The notes under the pieces: model-generated
The model's database searches: none
What the model saw: the letters and a program-made list of their open reading frames with translations, nothing else
What the model was told of the DNA's origin: nothing
DNA from: Flagellimonas_B algarum
GTDB lineage: Bacteria; Bacteroidota; Bacteroidia; Flavobacteriales; Flavobacteriaceae
Assembly: GCF_040513375.1 (NCBI RefSeq)
Contig: NZ_JBEVTG010000003.1
Span: 62,001 to 126,000 of the forward strand
DNA: 64,000 nucleotides
Direction: 5' to 3'
Made by a program: the position numbers and the translations under genes
Part shown: positions 42,510 through 51,066 of the stretch, in pieces
Layout: each line of letters starts with the position of its first letter
Numbering within the stretch: position 1 is the stretch's first letter

Positions 42510-43435
42510 TGATCGGTTGTTTTTCGAGTGCCTTGGACGGCTATTTTTGAAACATGGATTTCGAAAGGAACATCTAACCCGGAATAAAATCCAGCCATTC
42601 GTTCCGCAATTTTTTCGGCATCGGAAGCTCCATTTGCCAAAGCGAATATTGAAGGTCCCGATCCAGAGATGCCTACTCCCAAGGCATTGGCCTCAAGGGC
42701 GGCTTTTTTCACACCATCGAATCCAGGTATCAGAATGGACCGTATCGGTTCGACGATATGGTCTTCCAAAGAGCGTCCAATGAGGTCGTAATCCTCGGTG
42801 AAAAGACCGGCGATCAATCCACCCAAATTCCCCCACTGCCGAATTCCTTGGTTCAGGGTAATGTTGGTCTTCAATATTTTTCGCGAATCGGATGTTTTAA
42901 CTTCGATCTGTGGGTGCAATACCACTGCGTGCAAGGCATCGGGTACCGGAATCGGCACGATGTCAAGGGGATCGTAGCTCCGTACCAGCGTAAAGCCCCC
43001 GAAAAGTGCAGGGGCTACATTGTCGGCATGGGCTACTTGACTGGCCAATTCTTCACCCTTCATGGCGAAACCTACCAATTGCAATGGTGTAAACGGACGG
43101 CCCAAAAGTTCGTTGATGCCCCAAACCGCCCCAGCGGAACTGGCGGCACTACTGCCGATCCCACTTCCAGGTTTGATTTTTTTATGGATTTCGATAGAAA
43201 AACCCCCTTGATGGTCCAAGGTTTCAAGCAAAGCAAGTGCAGCGACACCAGCAACGTTTTTTTCCGTTTCAAGGGGAAGGTCCTGACCGCTGATCTTGGT
43301 GATCCGAACCCCAGGTTTCGGATCTTTCCGAATGATCATTACATCACCTACCGATTGTAAGGCCAAACCCAGTACATCGAAACCGCAAGAGACATTGGCT
43401 ACGGTCGCCGGGCAAAAAACACGAATGGATTCCAT
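42506..43435 (-). CDS. thrB: homoserine kinase
   Basis: A 309-residue GHMP kinase that phosphorylates homoserine. The ATP-binding motif PGSGIGSSAASSAGA is at about residues 86-100, with PATVANVSCGFDVLG near the N terminus and GVGISGSGPSIFAL near 250. The ATG at 43435 lies two bases after the thrA stop and is preferred to a TTG at 43441 that would overlap it. Middle gene of thrABC. Confidence 0.95.
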   Translation of the reverse strand: MESIRVFCPATVANVSCGFDVLGLALQSVGDVMIIRKDPKPGVRITKISGQDLPLETEKNVAGVAALALLETLDHQGGFSIEIHKKIKPGSGIGSSAASSAGAVWGINELLGRPFTPLQLVGFAMKGEELASQVAHADNVAPALFGGFTLVRSYDPLDIVPIPVPDALHAVVLHPQIEVKTSDSRKILKTNITLNQGIRQWGNLGGLIAGLFTEDYDLIGRSLEDHIVEPIRSILIPGFDGVKKAALEANALGVGISGSGPSIFALANGASDAEKIAERMAGFYSGLDVPFEIHVSKIAVQGTRKTTDQ

Positions 43436-43437
43436 AC

Positions 43438-45882
43438 TCAAAAATTACCAATTCTTATGATGTCGGCAAAAATTCCGGAAGCGGTAACCGCGGCCCCGGC
43501 TCCGGCGCCCTTGATGATCAAAGGTTGATCGCTGTAGCGTTCTGTGAAGAAGAGGACGATATTGTCACTTCCCTCCAGATTATAAAAATCATGACCTTCG
43601 GGGATTTCTTTCAAGCCTACCTTGGCGTTCCCATTTTCGAATTCGGCCACGTATTTCAACCGGCAGTTCTTGGAAGCCGCATTTTGGTAAAGCGATTGAA
43701 AGGCCGCCTCATGCTTTTTCAGCGATTCAAAAAACGCTTCGTTCGATTCGGCTTCCAAGCTTTCTTGTGGCAAGAAGCCCTGGTTCTCAATGTCGTCGAT
43801 TTCCAATTCAAAACCGCTTTCACGCGCCAAGATCAATATCTTTCGCATCACATCGATGCCGCTTAGATCGATGGTGGGGTCCGGTTCGGTATACCCTTGT
43901 TCTTGCGCTTCCTTGACCACATCGTGAAAGGTGGTATCCGCCTTGAAGTTGTTGAAGACGAAATTCAAGCTCCCTGATAACACCGCTTGGATCCGTTGGA
44001 TCTTATCACCTGACGCAATGAGGTGCTTCAAGGTATCGATGATGGGAAGGCCGGCACCGACGTTGGTCTCGAACAAAAAGGGTGCACCGTATTTTTTTGA
44101 CAAGGTTTTCAATTCGCGATACCCCGCGTATTCCGAAGAACAGGCGATCTTATTACAGGTCACGATCGAAATGCTGTTTTTCAAATAGGCCTGATATTGG
44201 GCTGAGATGGCCGCACTGTCAGTGTTGTCCACAAAGATGCTATTGCGCAGGTTGAGCTGTTTCACGTTGTCAACGAAGGCCGAACTATCCGCTTTTGATC
44301 CGGAATCGAGTTTGGACTCCCATTGGTTCAAATCGATACCGTTTTCATCGAACACCATTTTTCGTGAATTCGAAATGCCGATAACCCGAACGTTCAATTC
44401 AAGTGCTTCTTTTAAATACGCCCCTTGTGATCGTATCTGTTCCAAAAATTTCGCTCCTACGTTACCAACGCCCATCACGAAGAGGTTCAGCTGTTTGACA
44501 TGCGATTCAAAGAATGCTTCGTGCAGTGCGTTCAACGCTTTTTTGACATCCTGTTCCCCGATGACCGCTGAAATATTCCGTTCGGACGCCCCTTGGGCAA
44601 TGGCCCTGATATTGACGTTGTTTCGGCCAAGGGTGCTGAACATTTTACCACTGAGCCCTTGGTGGCTCTTCATATTATCACCTACCAAGGCGATGATGGC
44701 CAAACCATCCTCAATACTAATGGGATATAGTGTTTTCGTACTGATTTCATAGGTAAAGGCCTCATTCAGGGCCGCAACCGCTTTGTCACAGTCTTTTTGC
44801 GCGATACCGACACAAATCGAGTGTTCCGAAGAGGCTTGGGTGATCATTACAACGCTAATGCGTTCTAAGGAAAGGGTCTCGAAAAAACGTTTCGAAATTC
44901 CGGGGACGCCAACCATTCCAGGACCTTCTAGGGATAACAGCGCAATCTCGCCGACATGGCTGATACCGCGAACGGTCTTCCCTTTACCGTTTTTATTCTT
45001 GGTGATCAGCGTACCTTCATCTTCAGGTGCGAAGGTGTTTTTGATGACAATGGGAATACCAAGGCTTAAGACCGGCTGTACGGTAGGCGGATACAGTACC
45101 TTCGCGCCGAAATGGGAAAGTTCCATGGCTTCTTCGTAGGAAATATGGGCCACTCGGCGCGCTTGGCGTACCAGCTTCGGATTCGCGGTATACATGCCAC
45201 TCACATCAGTCCAAATTTCCAGGGACTCCGACTGGCAAGCCGCCGCCAAAATAGCGGCCGTGTAATCCGATCCACCCCGTCCTAAAGTCGTCGATTCACC
45301 GCTATGGGAAGAGGCCACGAAGCCGGGAACGACAACTACCTGTTCGTTGACATTATCGAAAAAATTCTTGCATTGTGTATTGGTTAGCTCGAAATCGACC
45401 CGCGCCTGTCCGAAGTTGGCATCGGTGGTGATGAGACGACGGGCATCCATCAAACAGGCATCGAGGCCCGCTGATTTGAAAAATTCACTGATGATGAACG
45501 ACGAAAGCAATTCACCGTAACTCACCACCTTATCGGATAATTTCACGGTTTGTTCCCCGATGAGAAAAGCCCCTTCCAAAAGGGTTTCCAAGTCGTTCAA
45601 CTCGGCCTTCACCTTACCCAAAATGCCGCTCTGTTCGGTAATCGGAAAGAGGGACTTGATCGTATCTATATGGCGTTCTTCGATTTCGGTCATATGGTTT
45701 TCATAGCCCAAATCACGGCTTGATGCTGTCTGTAAGGCATTGAGGAGTAGGTCGGTAACCCCACCAAGGGCAGAGACGACGACGGCGGTTTTTATGGCTT
45801 GGGTGCCTTCGACGATCGCTTTAACGCGCTGTATGTTTTCAGAATTGGCTACGGATGTTCCACCAAATTTTAAGACTTTCAT
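43438..45882 (-). CDS. thrA: bifunctional aspartate kinase / homoserine dehydrogenase
   Basis: An 814-residue fusion. The N-terminal half is aspartate kinase (KFGGTSVANSE at 4-14; TTLGRGGSDYTAAIL near 205), the centre holds ACT regulatory domains (VVMITQASSEHSICVG and VNIRAIAQGASERNIS), and the C-terminal half is homoserine dehydrogenase (VMGVGNVGAKFLEQI near 470; ETNVGAGLPIID). It controls entry into threonine, methionine and isoleucine synthesis and is probably inhibited by threonine. Upstream lies a Thr/Ile-rich leader peptide gene, implying attenuation as well. Confidence 0.96.
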   Translation of the reverse strand: MKVLKFGGTSVANSENIQRVKAIVEGTQAIKTAVVVSALGGVTDLLLNALQTASSRDLGYENHMTEIEERHIDTIKSLFPITEQSGILGKVKAELNDLETLLEGAFLIGEQTVKLSDKVVSYGELLSSFIISEFFKSAGLDACLMDARRLITTDANFGQARVDFELTNTQCKNFFDNVNEQVVVVPGFVASSHSGESTTLGRGGSDYTAAILAAACQSESLEIWTDVSGMYTANPKLVRQARRVAHISYEEAMELSHFGAKVLYPPTVQPVLSLGIPIVIKNTFAPEDEGTLITKNKNGKGKTVRGISHVGEIALLSLEGPGMVGVPGISKRFFETLSLERISVVMITQASSEHSICVGIAQKDCDKAVAALNEAFTYEISTKTLYPISIEDGLAIIALVGDNMKSHQGLSGKMFSTLGRNNVNIRAIAQGASERNISAVIGEQDVKKALNALHEAFFESHVKQLNLFVMGVGNVGAKFLEQIRSQGAYLKEALELNVRVIGISNSRKMVFDENGIDLNQWESKLDSGSKADSSAFVDNVKQLNLRNSIFVDNTDSAAISAQYQAYLKNSISIVTCNKIACSSEYAGYRELKTLSKKYGAPFLFETNVGAGLPIIDTLKHLIASGDKIQRIQAVLSGSLNFVFNNFKADTTFHDVVKEAQEQGYTEPDPTIDLSGIDVMRKILILARESGFELEIDDIENQGFLPQESLEAESNEAFFESLKKHEAAFQSLYQNAASKNCRLKYVAEFENGNAKVGLKEIPEGHDFYNLEGSDNIVLFFTERYSDQPLIIKGAGAGAAVTASGIFADIIRIGNF

Positions 45883-45940
45883 GAGTCAACGGATTATGAA
45901 ATGATAGCATGGATTGTACGGACGTGATATGAATAGTAGT

Positions 45941-45957
45941 TTACCCCAAAGGGGTAA
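45941..45957 (-). promoter_or_regulatory. hairpin at the end of the thr leader peptide gene
   Basis: A perfect 7-bp stem TTACCCC / GGGGTAA with a 3-base loop covers the last codons and stop of the leader peptide. The 5' arm overlaps a Thr codon (ACC), so a ribosome stalled there would prevent it from forming. No T-run follows, so it does not look like a standard intrinsic terminator; it may act with other pairings or by gating translation or Rho. Confidence 0.5.
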
Positions 45958-46027
45958 TACCGGTAATGGTGCGGGTGAAGAAGCTACCGATCGATGCTGG
46001 TTTTATGTCCGTTTGTTTAACTTGCAT
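45941..46027 (-). CDS. thrL: thr operon leader peptide
   Basis: A 28-residue open frame that the ORF length cut-offs of gene finders would miss. The peptide reads MQVKQTDIKPASIG followed by SFFTRTITGITPLG: five Thr and four Ile in all, with TRTITGIT concentrated just before the stop, the hallmark of leader-peptide attenuation in threonine operons. It begins 8-10 bases after the predicted transcription start and ends 58 bases before thrA. It is the same idea as E. coli thrL (threonine and isoleucine codons sense charged tRNA levels) but with a different sequence. Translation is not proven. Confidence 0.7.
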   Translation of the reverse strand: MQVKQTDIKPASIGSFFTRTITGITPLG

Positions 46028-46041
46028 GACAAATGTGGCTT

Positions 46042-46073
46042 CAAATGTACCGCTTTTGCGAACCCTTGCCAAT
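46042..46073 (-). promoter_or_regulatory. promoter of the thr operon
   Basis: On the minus strand TACATTTG (46042-46049) matches TAnnTTTG; ATTG (46070-46073), one base off TTTG, lies 20 bases upstream. Transcription would start near 46035, just before the leader peptide ATG. Confidence 0.6.
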
Positions 46074-46124
46074 GTTTCCAAAATTTTTGTCAATTTGACA
46101 ACAAACCCCTTTTAGAATTAGTAA

Positions 46125-47669
46125 ATGAAGATATTTTCCGCCAATCAGATCTATGAAGCTGATAAATTCACAATAGCCGAACAGCAGATTTCAAGCGACC
46201 TCTTGATGGAGCGCGCTGCAGAGCGCATATTCGATTGGATCCATAAGCGAATGCAAGGGGCCCAGGTCAAGATACACTTGTTTTGTGGAATCGGTAACAA
46301 CGGTGGTGACGGCATGGCGTTGGCCAGGATGCTTTTTGAAAACGGCTACAACTTCGATACCTATGTGGTCAATTACAGCGACAAAAGGTCGGCTGATTTT
46401 TTGACGAACCTGAGTCGTTTGAAAGAACGGAAAGTATGGCCCAATTTTTTGGAATCAGCCGCTTCCCTGCCTGAAATCGGTGTTGATGATATCATTGTTG
46501 ATGCGATTTTCGGTATCGGTTTGAATCGCGCTCCAGATCCCTGGGTAGGGGAGTTGATTACCCACTTGAATGCGAGTAGGGCCTTCATTTTATCGATCGA
46601 TATTCCTTCGGGACTTTTTATGGACCGGGTGCCCGAACATCCCGACCGGGTAATCAATGCCAATTATGTGTTGAGTTTCCAGGCACCGAAACTGCCCTTT
46701 TTCTTGCCCCAGACCGGGGTATATCTCAACCAATGGGAGGTTTTGGATATCGGTTTGTCGCCTACCTATTTGGGCAATACACAGACCGATTTCGGACTCA
46801 TCGGCCGTAATGAGCTGCTGCCACTATATCGCCCAAGGTATAAATTCTCCCACAAGGGCACCTATGGGCATTCGTTGATCATCGGTGGGAGCTATGGTAA
46901 GATGGGTGCCGTACAACTCGCTGCGAACGCCTGTTTGAACGTGGGCAGCGGATTGGTCACCGCCCTGGTACCCGAATGTGGCTACCTTCCTTTACAAACC
47001 GCTTTGCCCGAAATCATGGTACAGGTCGACGATGGTGATGATCAACTCTCCGAGATCGATGTGGATGGTGATTTCAAAGCTATAGGTATCGGAATCGGTA
47101 TGGGCACGGAAGCGACCACGCTTAAAGCATTCAAGGGGTTCTTGAAGAAGGTCCGGGCACCTTTGGTCATTGATGCTGACGCGCTGAATCTTTTGGCTCA
47201 AGACAAGAGCCTGCTCGAAGCCCTGCCCGAACATGCCATTTTAACGCCCCATCCCAAAGAATTCGAGCGTTTGGTAGGTGCGTGGAAGGACGATTTTGAA
47301 AAGGTGGCGAAAGCTGCCGAATTTTCAAAAGTCCATAAAGTTATTTTGGTCTTGAAAGGGGCCCATACCTTGGTTTTCGCCGATGGTATCGGCCATATCA
47401 ACACCAGTGGTAACCCGGGTATGGCCACTGCCGGTAGTGGTGATGTATTGACCGGAATGATTACCGGTTTGCTCGCGCAAGGATATGAGGCCTTGGCCGC
47501 CGCTGTTTTCGGGGTGTTCCTACATGGGTTGAGTAGTGATATCGCGGCTGCCGAACATGGGTATGAGGCCCTTACCGCTACACGGATGGTAGCCCATATC
47601 GGTAAAGCGTATGCAGCCTTGTTAAAACCGCCAGAGGCGGCTCCTGCGGTAGATGGGGAGTCTGACTAG
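46125..47669 (+). CDS. nnr: bifunctional NAD(P)HX epimerase / dehydratase (Nnr)
   Basis: A 514-residue repair enzyme for hydrated NADH and NADPH. The N-terminal YjeF-type epimerase domain (about 1-215) has CGIGNNGGDGMALAR; the C-terminal ADP-dependent dehydratase domain (about 225-500) has GSYGKMGAVQLAA, VIDADALNLLA, LTPHPKEFERL and the nucleotide motif GNPGMATAGSGDVLTG. The domain order and length are those of the E. coli protein. Divergent from thrL-thrA. Confidence 0.96.
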   Translation: MKIFSANQIYEADKFTIAEQQISSDLLMERAAERIFDWIHKRMQGAQVKIHLFCGIGNNGGDGMALARMLFENGYNFDTYVVNYSDKRSADFLTNLSRLKERKVWPNFLESAASLPEIGVDDIIVDAIFGIGLNRAPDPWVGELITHLNASRAFILSIDIPSGLFMDRVPEHPDRVINANYVLSFQAPKLPFFLPQTGVYLNQWEVLDIGLSPTYLGNTQTDFGLIGRNELLPLYRPRYKFSHKGTYGHSLIIGGSYGKMGAVQLAANACLNVGSGLVTALVPECGYLPLQTALPEIMVQVDDGDDQLSEIDVDGDFKAIGIGIGMGTEATTLKAFKGFLKKVRAPLVIDADALNLLAQDKSLLEALPEHAILTPHPKEFERLVGAWKDDFEKVAKAAEFSKVHKVILVLKGAHTLVFADGIGHINTSGNPGMATAGSGDVLTGMITGLLAQGYEALAAAVFGVFLHGLSSDIAAAEHGYEALTATRMVAHIGKAYAALLKPPEAAPAVDGESD

Positions 47670-48082
47670 ACCTTATTCGATTTCCTTCGCTTCAGGCGTT
47701 TTTTGATCCAAGCCACGGCATTTTCATATTCAATGAAAAACTCCATGTTCCTTTTGTAGAATAGTTTTTCGATCTTGAAGTTGTGCATATCGATTTCCTT
47801 CTTCGAAACGATGGCGAAGGCCTTGAGGTTTTCCAACCCCCTGATATAGGTGTATATGATCGGATCAACGGCATAAGAGTTCTTTCTTAAGCTGATATAA
47901 CCGAATTCTTTTTGTCTAAAATGGATTTCCGAGATGCCGATGATCTGGTAAGCACGCTCGAGCGTAATCGTAGCCCCTTCTTCAAAGGTAGCGACCATGT
48001 AGTTATCGAAGACTTGGATCAGTCCGATATCCAATTGGTACTCCTTTACAACAATGGCTTTTTTGTTAAAACCAATTTTCAT
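47666..48082 (-). CDS. uncharacterised protein, possible STAS/SpoIIAA-like fold
   Basis: A 138-residue protein without signal peptide or membrane helix. Strand-helix order and the C-terminal FFIEYENAVAWIKKRLKRRK, in which a helix carries AxxWhhx, recall SpoIIAA-like/STAS proteins from Bacteroidota, but I cannot assign a family firmly. It ends in a very basic tail. It overlaps nnr tail-to-tail by four bases and has its own 177-base upstream gap, also shared with the clpC terminator. Confidence 0.6.
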   Translation of the reverse strand: MKIGFNKKAIVVKEYQLDIGLIQVFDNYMVATFEEGATITLERAYQIIGISEIHFRQKEFGYISLRKNSYAVDPIIYTYIRGLENLKAFAIVSKKEIDMHNFKIEKLFYKRNMEFFIEYENAVAWIKKRLKRRKSNKV

Positions 48083-48206
48083 TCCCCAATGCGTTATAGT
48101 GTCGAGACGAAAATATGTTTAGGGCCCCTTAATCTGAAAAAAACTAGATTAAAAGCTTAAATATCGTTTATACTGTTAAAATTGGCGATGCGTTGGCTTT
48201 GCTCCA

Positions 48207-48237
48207 TAAAAAAAGGCCGGTATCGAAACCGGCCTTT
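48207..48237 (-). terminator. clpC terminator
   Basis: On the minus strand a 10-bp stem AAAGGCCGGT / ACCGGCCTTT with a 6-base loop is followed by a run of Ts. It is placed 23 bases after the clpC stop. Confidence 0.9.
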
Positions 48238-48259
48238 ATCGCATGCGATGCTATCGCAT

Positions 48260-50809
48260 TTATGCTTTGGAGGATTCCTCCGCTTTTTTGATTTTTATCG
48301 TGAGCTCTTCCTTTTTCGAATCGAGGTCCATGAAAATACTGTCCCCTTCGTTTAAATTCGAATTCACGATCTCTTCGGCCAAGGCATCTTCGATGTATTT
48401 CTGGATGGCACGTTTCAACGGTCGTGCCCCATACTGCTTGTCGAAGCCTTTCTCGGCGATATAGTCTTTCGCTTTTTCGGAAAGTTTCAAATCATAGCCG
48501 ATATCCTTGATGCGCTTGAACAATTTATCCAATTCGATATCGATGATCTTGTGAATGTCTTCACGCTCTAGGGCATTGAACACGATCACATCATCGATAC
48601 GGTTCAGGAATTCAGGGGCAAATGCCTTTTTCAAGGCATTTTCGATCACGCTTTTCTGGTGCGAGTCGGCCTGGGCTTTTTTAGCGGCCGTGCCGAAACC
48701 TACTCCTTGTCCGAAATCCTTCAACTGCCGCGCCCCGATATTCGAGGTCATGATGATGATGGTATTCCTGAAGTCGATTTTTCTTCCCAAGCTATCGGTC
48801 AAAAAGCCATCATCCAATACCTGTAAGAGCATATTGAAAACGTCGGGGTGGGCCTTTTCGACCTCATCCAACAAAATGACCGAATAGGGCTTTCTACGGA
48901 CTTTCTCCGTAAGTTGTCCGCCTTCTTCGTATCCTACATATCCAGGAGGTGCCCCTACCAATCTCGAAATGGCGAATTTCTCCATGTACTCGCTCATATC
49001 GATACGGATCAAGGCATCTTCGGAATCGAAGAGCTCTTTGGCCAATACCTTGGCCAATTGGGTCTTTCCGACACCGGTCTGTCCTAAGAAAATGAAGGAC
49101 CCGATCGGTTTGTTCGGATCTTTCAGTCCCGCACGGTTCCGTTGGATCGCCTTGGCCACCTTGACTACCGCCTCATCTTGACCGATAACGAAGTCTTTGA
49201 TCAATTGGGGCAGTTCGGCCAATTTGTTGCTTTCGGTCTGTGCGATGCGATTCACGGGTATCCCGCTCATCATAGAGACCACATCGGCTACATTGTCCTC
49301 CGAAACGGTTTCGCGGTTCAGCTTGCTTTCTTCCTCCCAACGTTCTTGCGCTGAGGCCAAGTCCTTTTCAAGACGTTTCTCATCGTCACGCAACCTAGCG
49401 GCTTCTTCGTATTTCTGTTTTTTGACCACGCTATTCTTCAACTCGCGCACATCTTCCAACTGGCTTTCCAGTTCCAAAATCTGTTTTGGAACGTCCATAT
49501 TGACGATGTGTACCCGGGATCCGGCCTCATCGAGGGCATCGATGGCCTTGTCAGGCAAAAAGCGATCGGTCATATAGCGGTTCGTCAATTTGACACAGGC
49601 AACGATGGCGTCGTCGGTGTAGTTGACATTGTGGTGATCTTCGTACTTTCCTTTGATGTTCATCAAAATCTCTATGGTTTCCTCCACCGAGGTAGGTTCG
49701 ACCATGACTTTTTGGAAACGACGTTCGAGGGCCCCGTCTTTTTCGATGTACTGGCGGTACTCGTCAAGGGTAGTCGCTCCGATACATTGGATCTCGCCAC
49801 GCGCCAGGGCGGGCTTGAACATGTTCGAGGCATCCAAACTGCCAGTGGCCCCTCCGGCCCCGACGATGGTATGGATCTCGTCAATGAACAAAATGATGTC
49901 ATCGTTCTTTTCCAATTCGTTCATCACTGCCTTCATGCGCTCTTCGAACTGACCGCGGTATTTGGTTCCGGCTACCAAAGAGGCAAGGTCTAAGGTGACG
50001 ACCCTTTTGTTATATAAGATCCGCGAGACCTTTTTATTGATGATGCGCAAGGCAAGCCCTTCGGCGATGGCACTCTTACCGACACCGGGCTCCCCGATCA
50101 ACAAGGGATTGTTCTTTTTTCTTCGGCTCAAAATCTGCGAAACCCGCTCGATTTCCTTTTCCCTTCCGACCACGGGATCCAATTTGTTCTCTTCGGCCAA
50201 CTTGGTCAAATCACGACCGAAATTGTCCAAGACCGGGGTTTTCGATTTTTTGTTGCCTTTTTGGCTGCCCGAGGCACCGAAGGTACTTTCCTTGGAATCG
50301 CCCGTTTCTTCGGGATCGCTAGGAAAGGATTCCGCACGCGGGGTATCCAAATAATCGTCGTCACTGGTGATCATCGATTTGAATTGCTCCTTGACATTGT
50401 CATAGTCGACCTTGAGCTTGTGCAGCAATTTGGTCGTTGGATCGTTTTCATTACGCAGGATGCAAAGCAACAAATGCGCCGTATTAATCGATGAACTCTG
50501 AAAGAGCTTGGCCTCCAAAAAAGTGGTCTTCAATGCCCTTTCGGCCTGACGGGTCAGGTGAAGGTTCTTTTTGTCTTTTTGAACTGAACTGGTATTCGGG
50601 TTGGCCGGACTCAGGATCTCGACCTTTCTGCGTAAGTGGTCGAGGTCGACGTCAAGGGCGTCCAAAATATTGATCGCCTTGCCATTGCCGTCGCGCAATA
50701 GGCCGAGCATCAAATGTTCGGTACCGATGAAATCATGGCCGAGACGCAAGGCTTCCTCTTTACTGTAAGCGATCACGTCTTTTACCCTTGGGGAGAAATT
50801 ATCATCCAT
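48260..50809 (-). CDS. clpC: ClpC-type ATP-dependent Clp protease ATPase subunit
   Basis: An 849-residue Hsp100 unfoldase. Order of domains: Clp N-terminal repeats (FSPRVKDVIAYSKEEALRLGH, a second repeat near 80-140), AAA-1 with GEPGVGKSAIAEG (about 240-252), a UVR-containing middle region, AAA-2 with LGQTGVGKTQLAK (about 575-587), and the D2-small domain. It feeds unfolded proteins to ClpP, which is not in the window. The frame extends to a TTG at 50827, but ATG at 50809 (MDDNFSPRV) matches the family start. Confidence 0.95.
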   Translation of the reverse strand: MDDNFSPRVKDVIAYSKEEALRLGHDFIGTEHLMLGLLRDGNGKAINILDALDVDLDHLRRKVEILSPANPNTSSVQKDKKNLHLTRQAERALKTTFLEAKLFQSSSINTAHLLLCILRNENDPTTKLLHKLKVDYDNVKEQFKSMITSDDDYLDTPRAESFPSDPEETGDSKESTFGASGSQKGNKKSKTPVLDNFGRDLTKLAEENKLDPVVGREKEIERVSQILSRRKKNNPLLIGEPGVGKSAIAEGLALRIINKKVSRILYNKRVVTLDLASLVAGTKYRGQFEERMKAVMNELEKNDDIILFIDEIHTIVGAGGATGSLDASNMFKPALARGEIQCIGATTLDEYRQYIEKDGALERRFQKVMVEPTSVEETIEILMNIKGKYEDHHNVNYTDDAIVACVKLTNRYMTDRFLPDKAIDALDEAGSRVHIVNMDVPKQILELESQLEDVRELKNSVVKKQKYEEAARLRDDEKRLEKDLASAQERWEEESKLNRETVSEDNVADVVSMMSGIPVNRIAQTESNKLAELPQLIKDFVIGQDEAVVKVAKAIQRNRAGLKDPNKPIGSFIFLGQTGVGKTQLAKVLAKELFDSEDALIRIDMSEYMEKFAISRLVGAPPGYVGYEEGGQLTEKVRRKPYSVILLDEVEKAHPDVFNMLLQVLDDGFLTDSLGRKIDFRNTIIIMTSNIGARQLKDFGQGVGFGTAAKKAQADSHQKSVIENALKKAFAPEFLNRIDDVIVFNALEREDIHKIIDIELDKLFKRIKDIGYDLKLSEKAKDYIAEKGFDKQYGARPLKRAIQKYIEDALAEEIVNSNLNEGDSIFMDLDSKKEELTIKIKKAEESSKA

Positions 50810-51066
50810 AGAAACTCTTTTCAGCAATTAAAATTAATAAAAGTATCGTAACGCTAGTCAAATACCGTACCCATATTCGATAAACACGGATGATTTGACG
50901 AAAAAAGGTCATTTTTCTTTGGTTTTTAACGATTCTTTAGGGGGGTAACTGCCAATATTCCGTGTTGATAATTTTTTTAATAAAGTATTGCCCCTGCGCT
51001 CTAAAAGGCCTGTTTTTTGGTATATTGCCATGATAATTTAACTACAAAATTTACAAGGATTTTAGC

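Noticed and set aside
50810..51066. A promoter or small gene in the clpC-gyrA gap
   Set aside because: TATATTGC and TACTTTTA are only partial matches with wrong spacing, and no coding frame of note is present.
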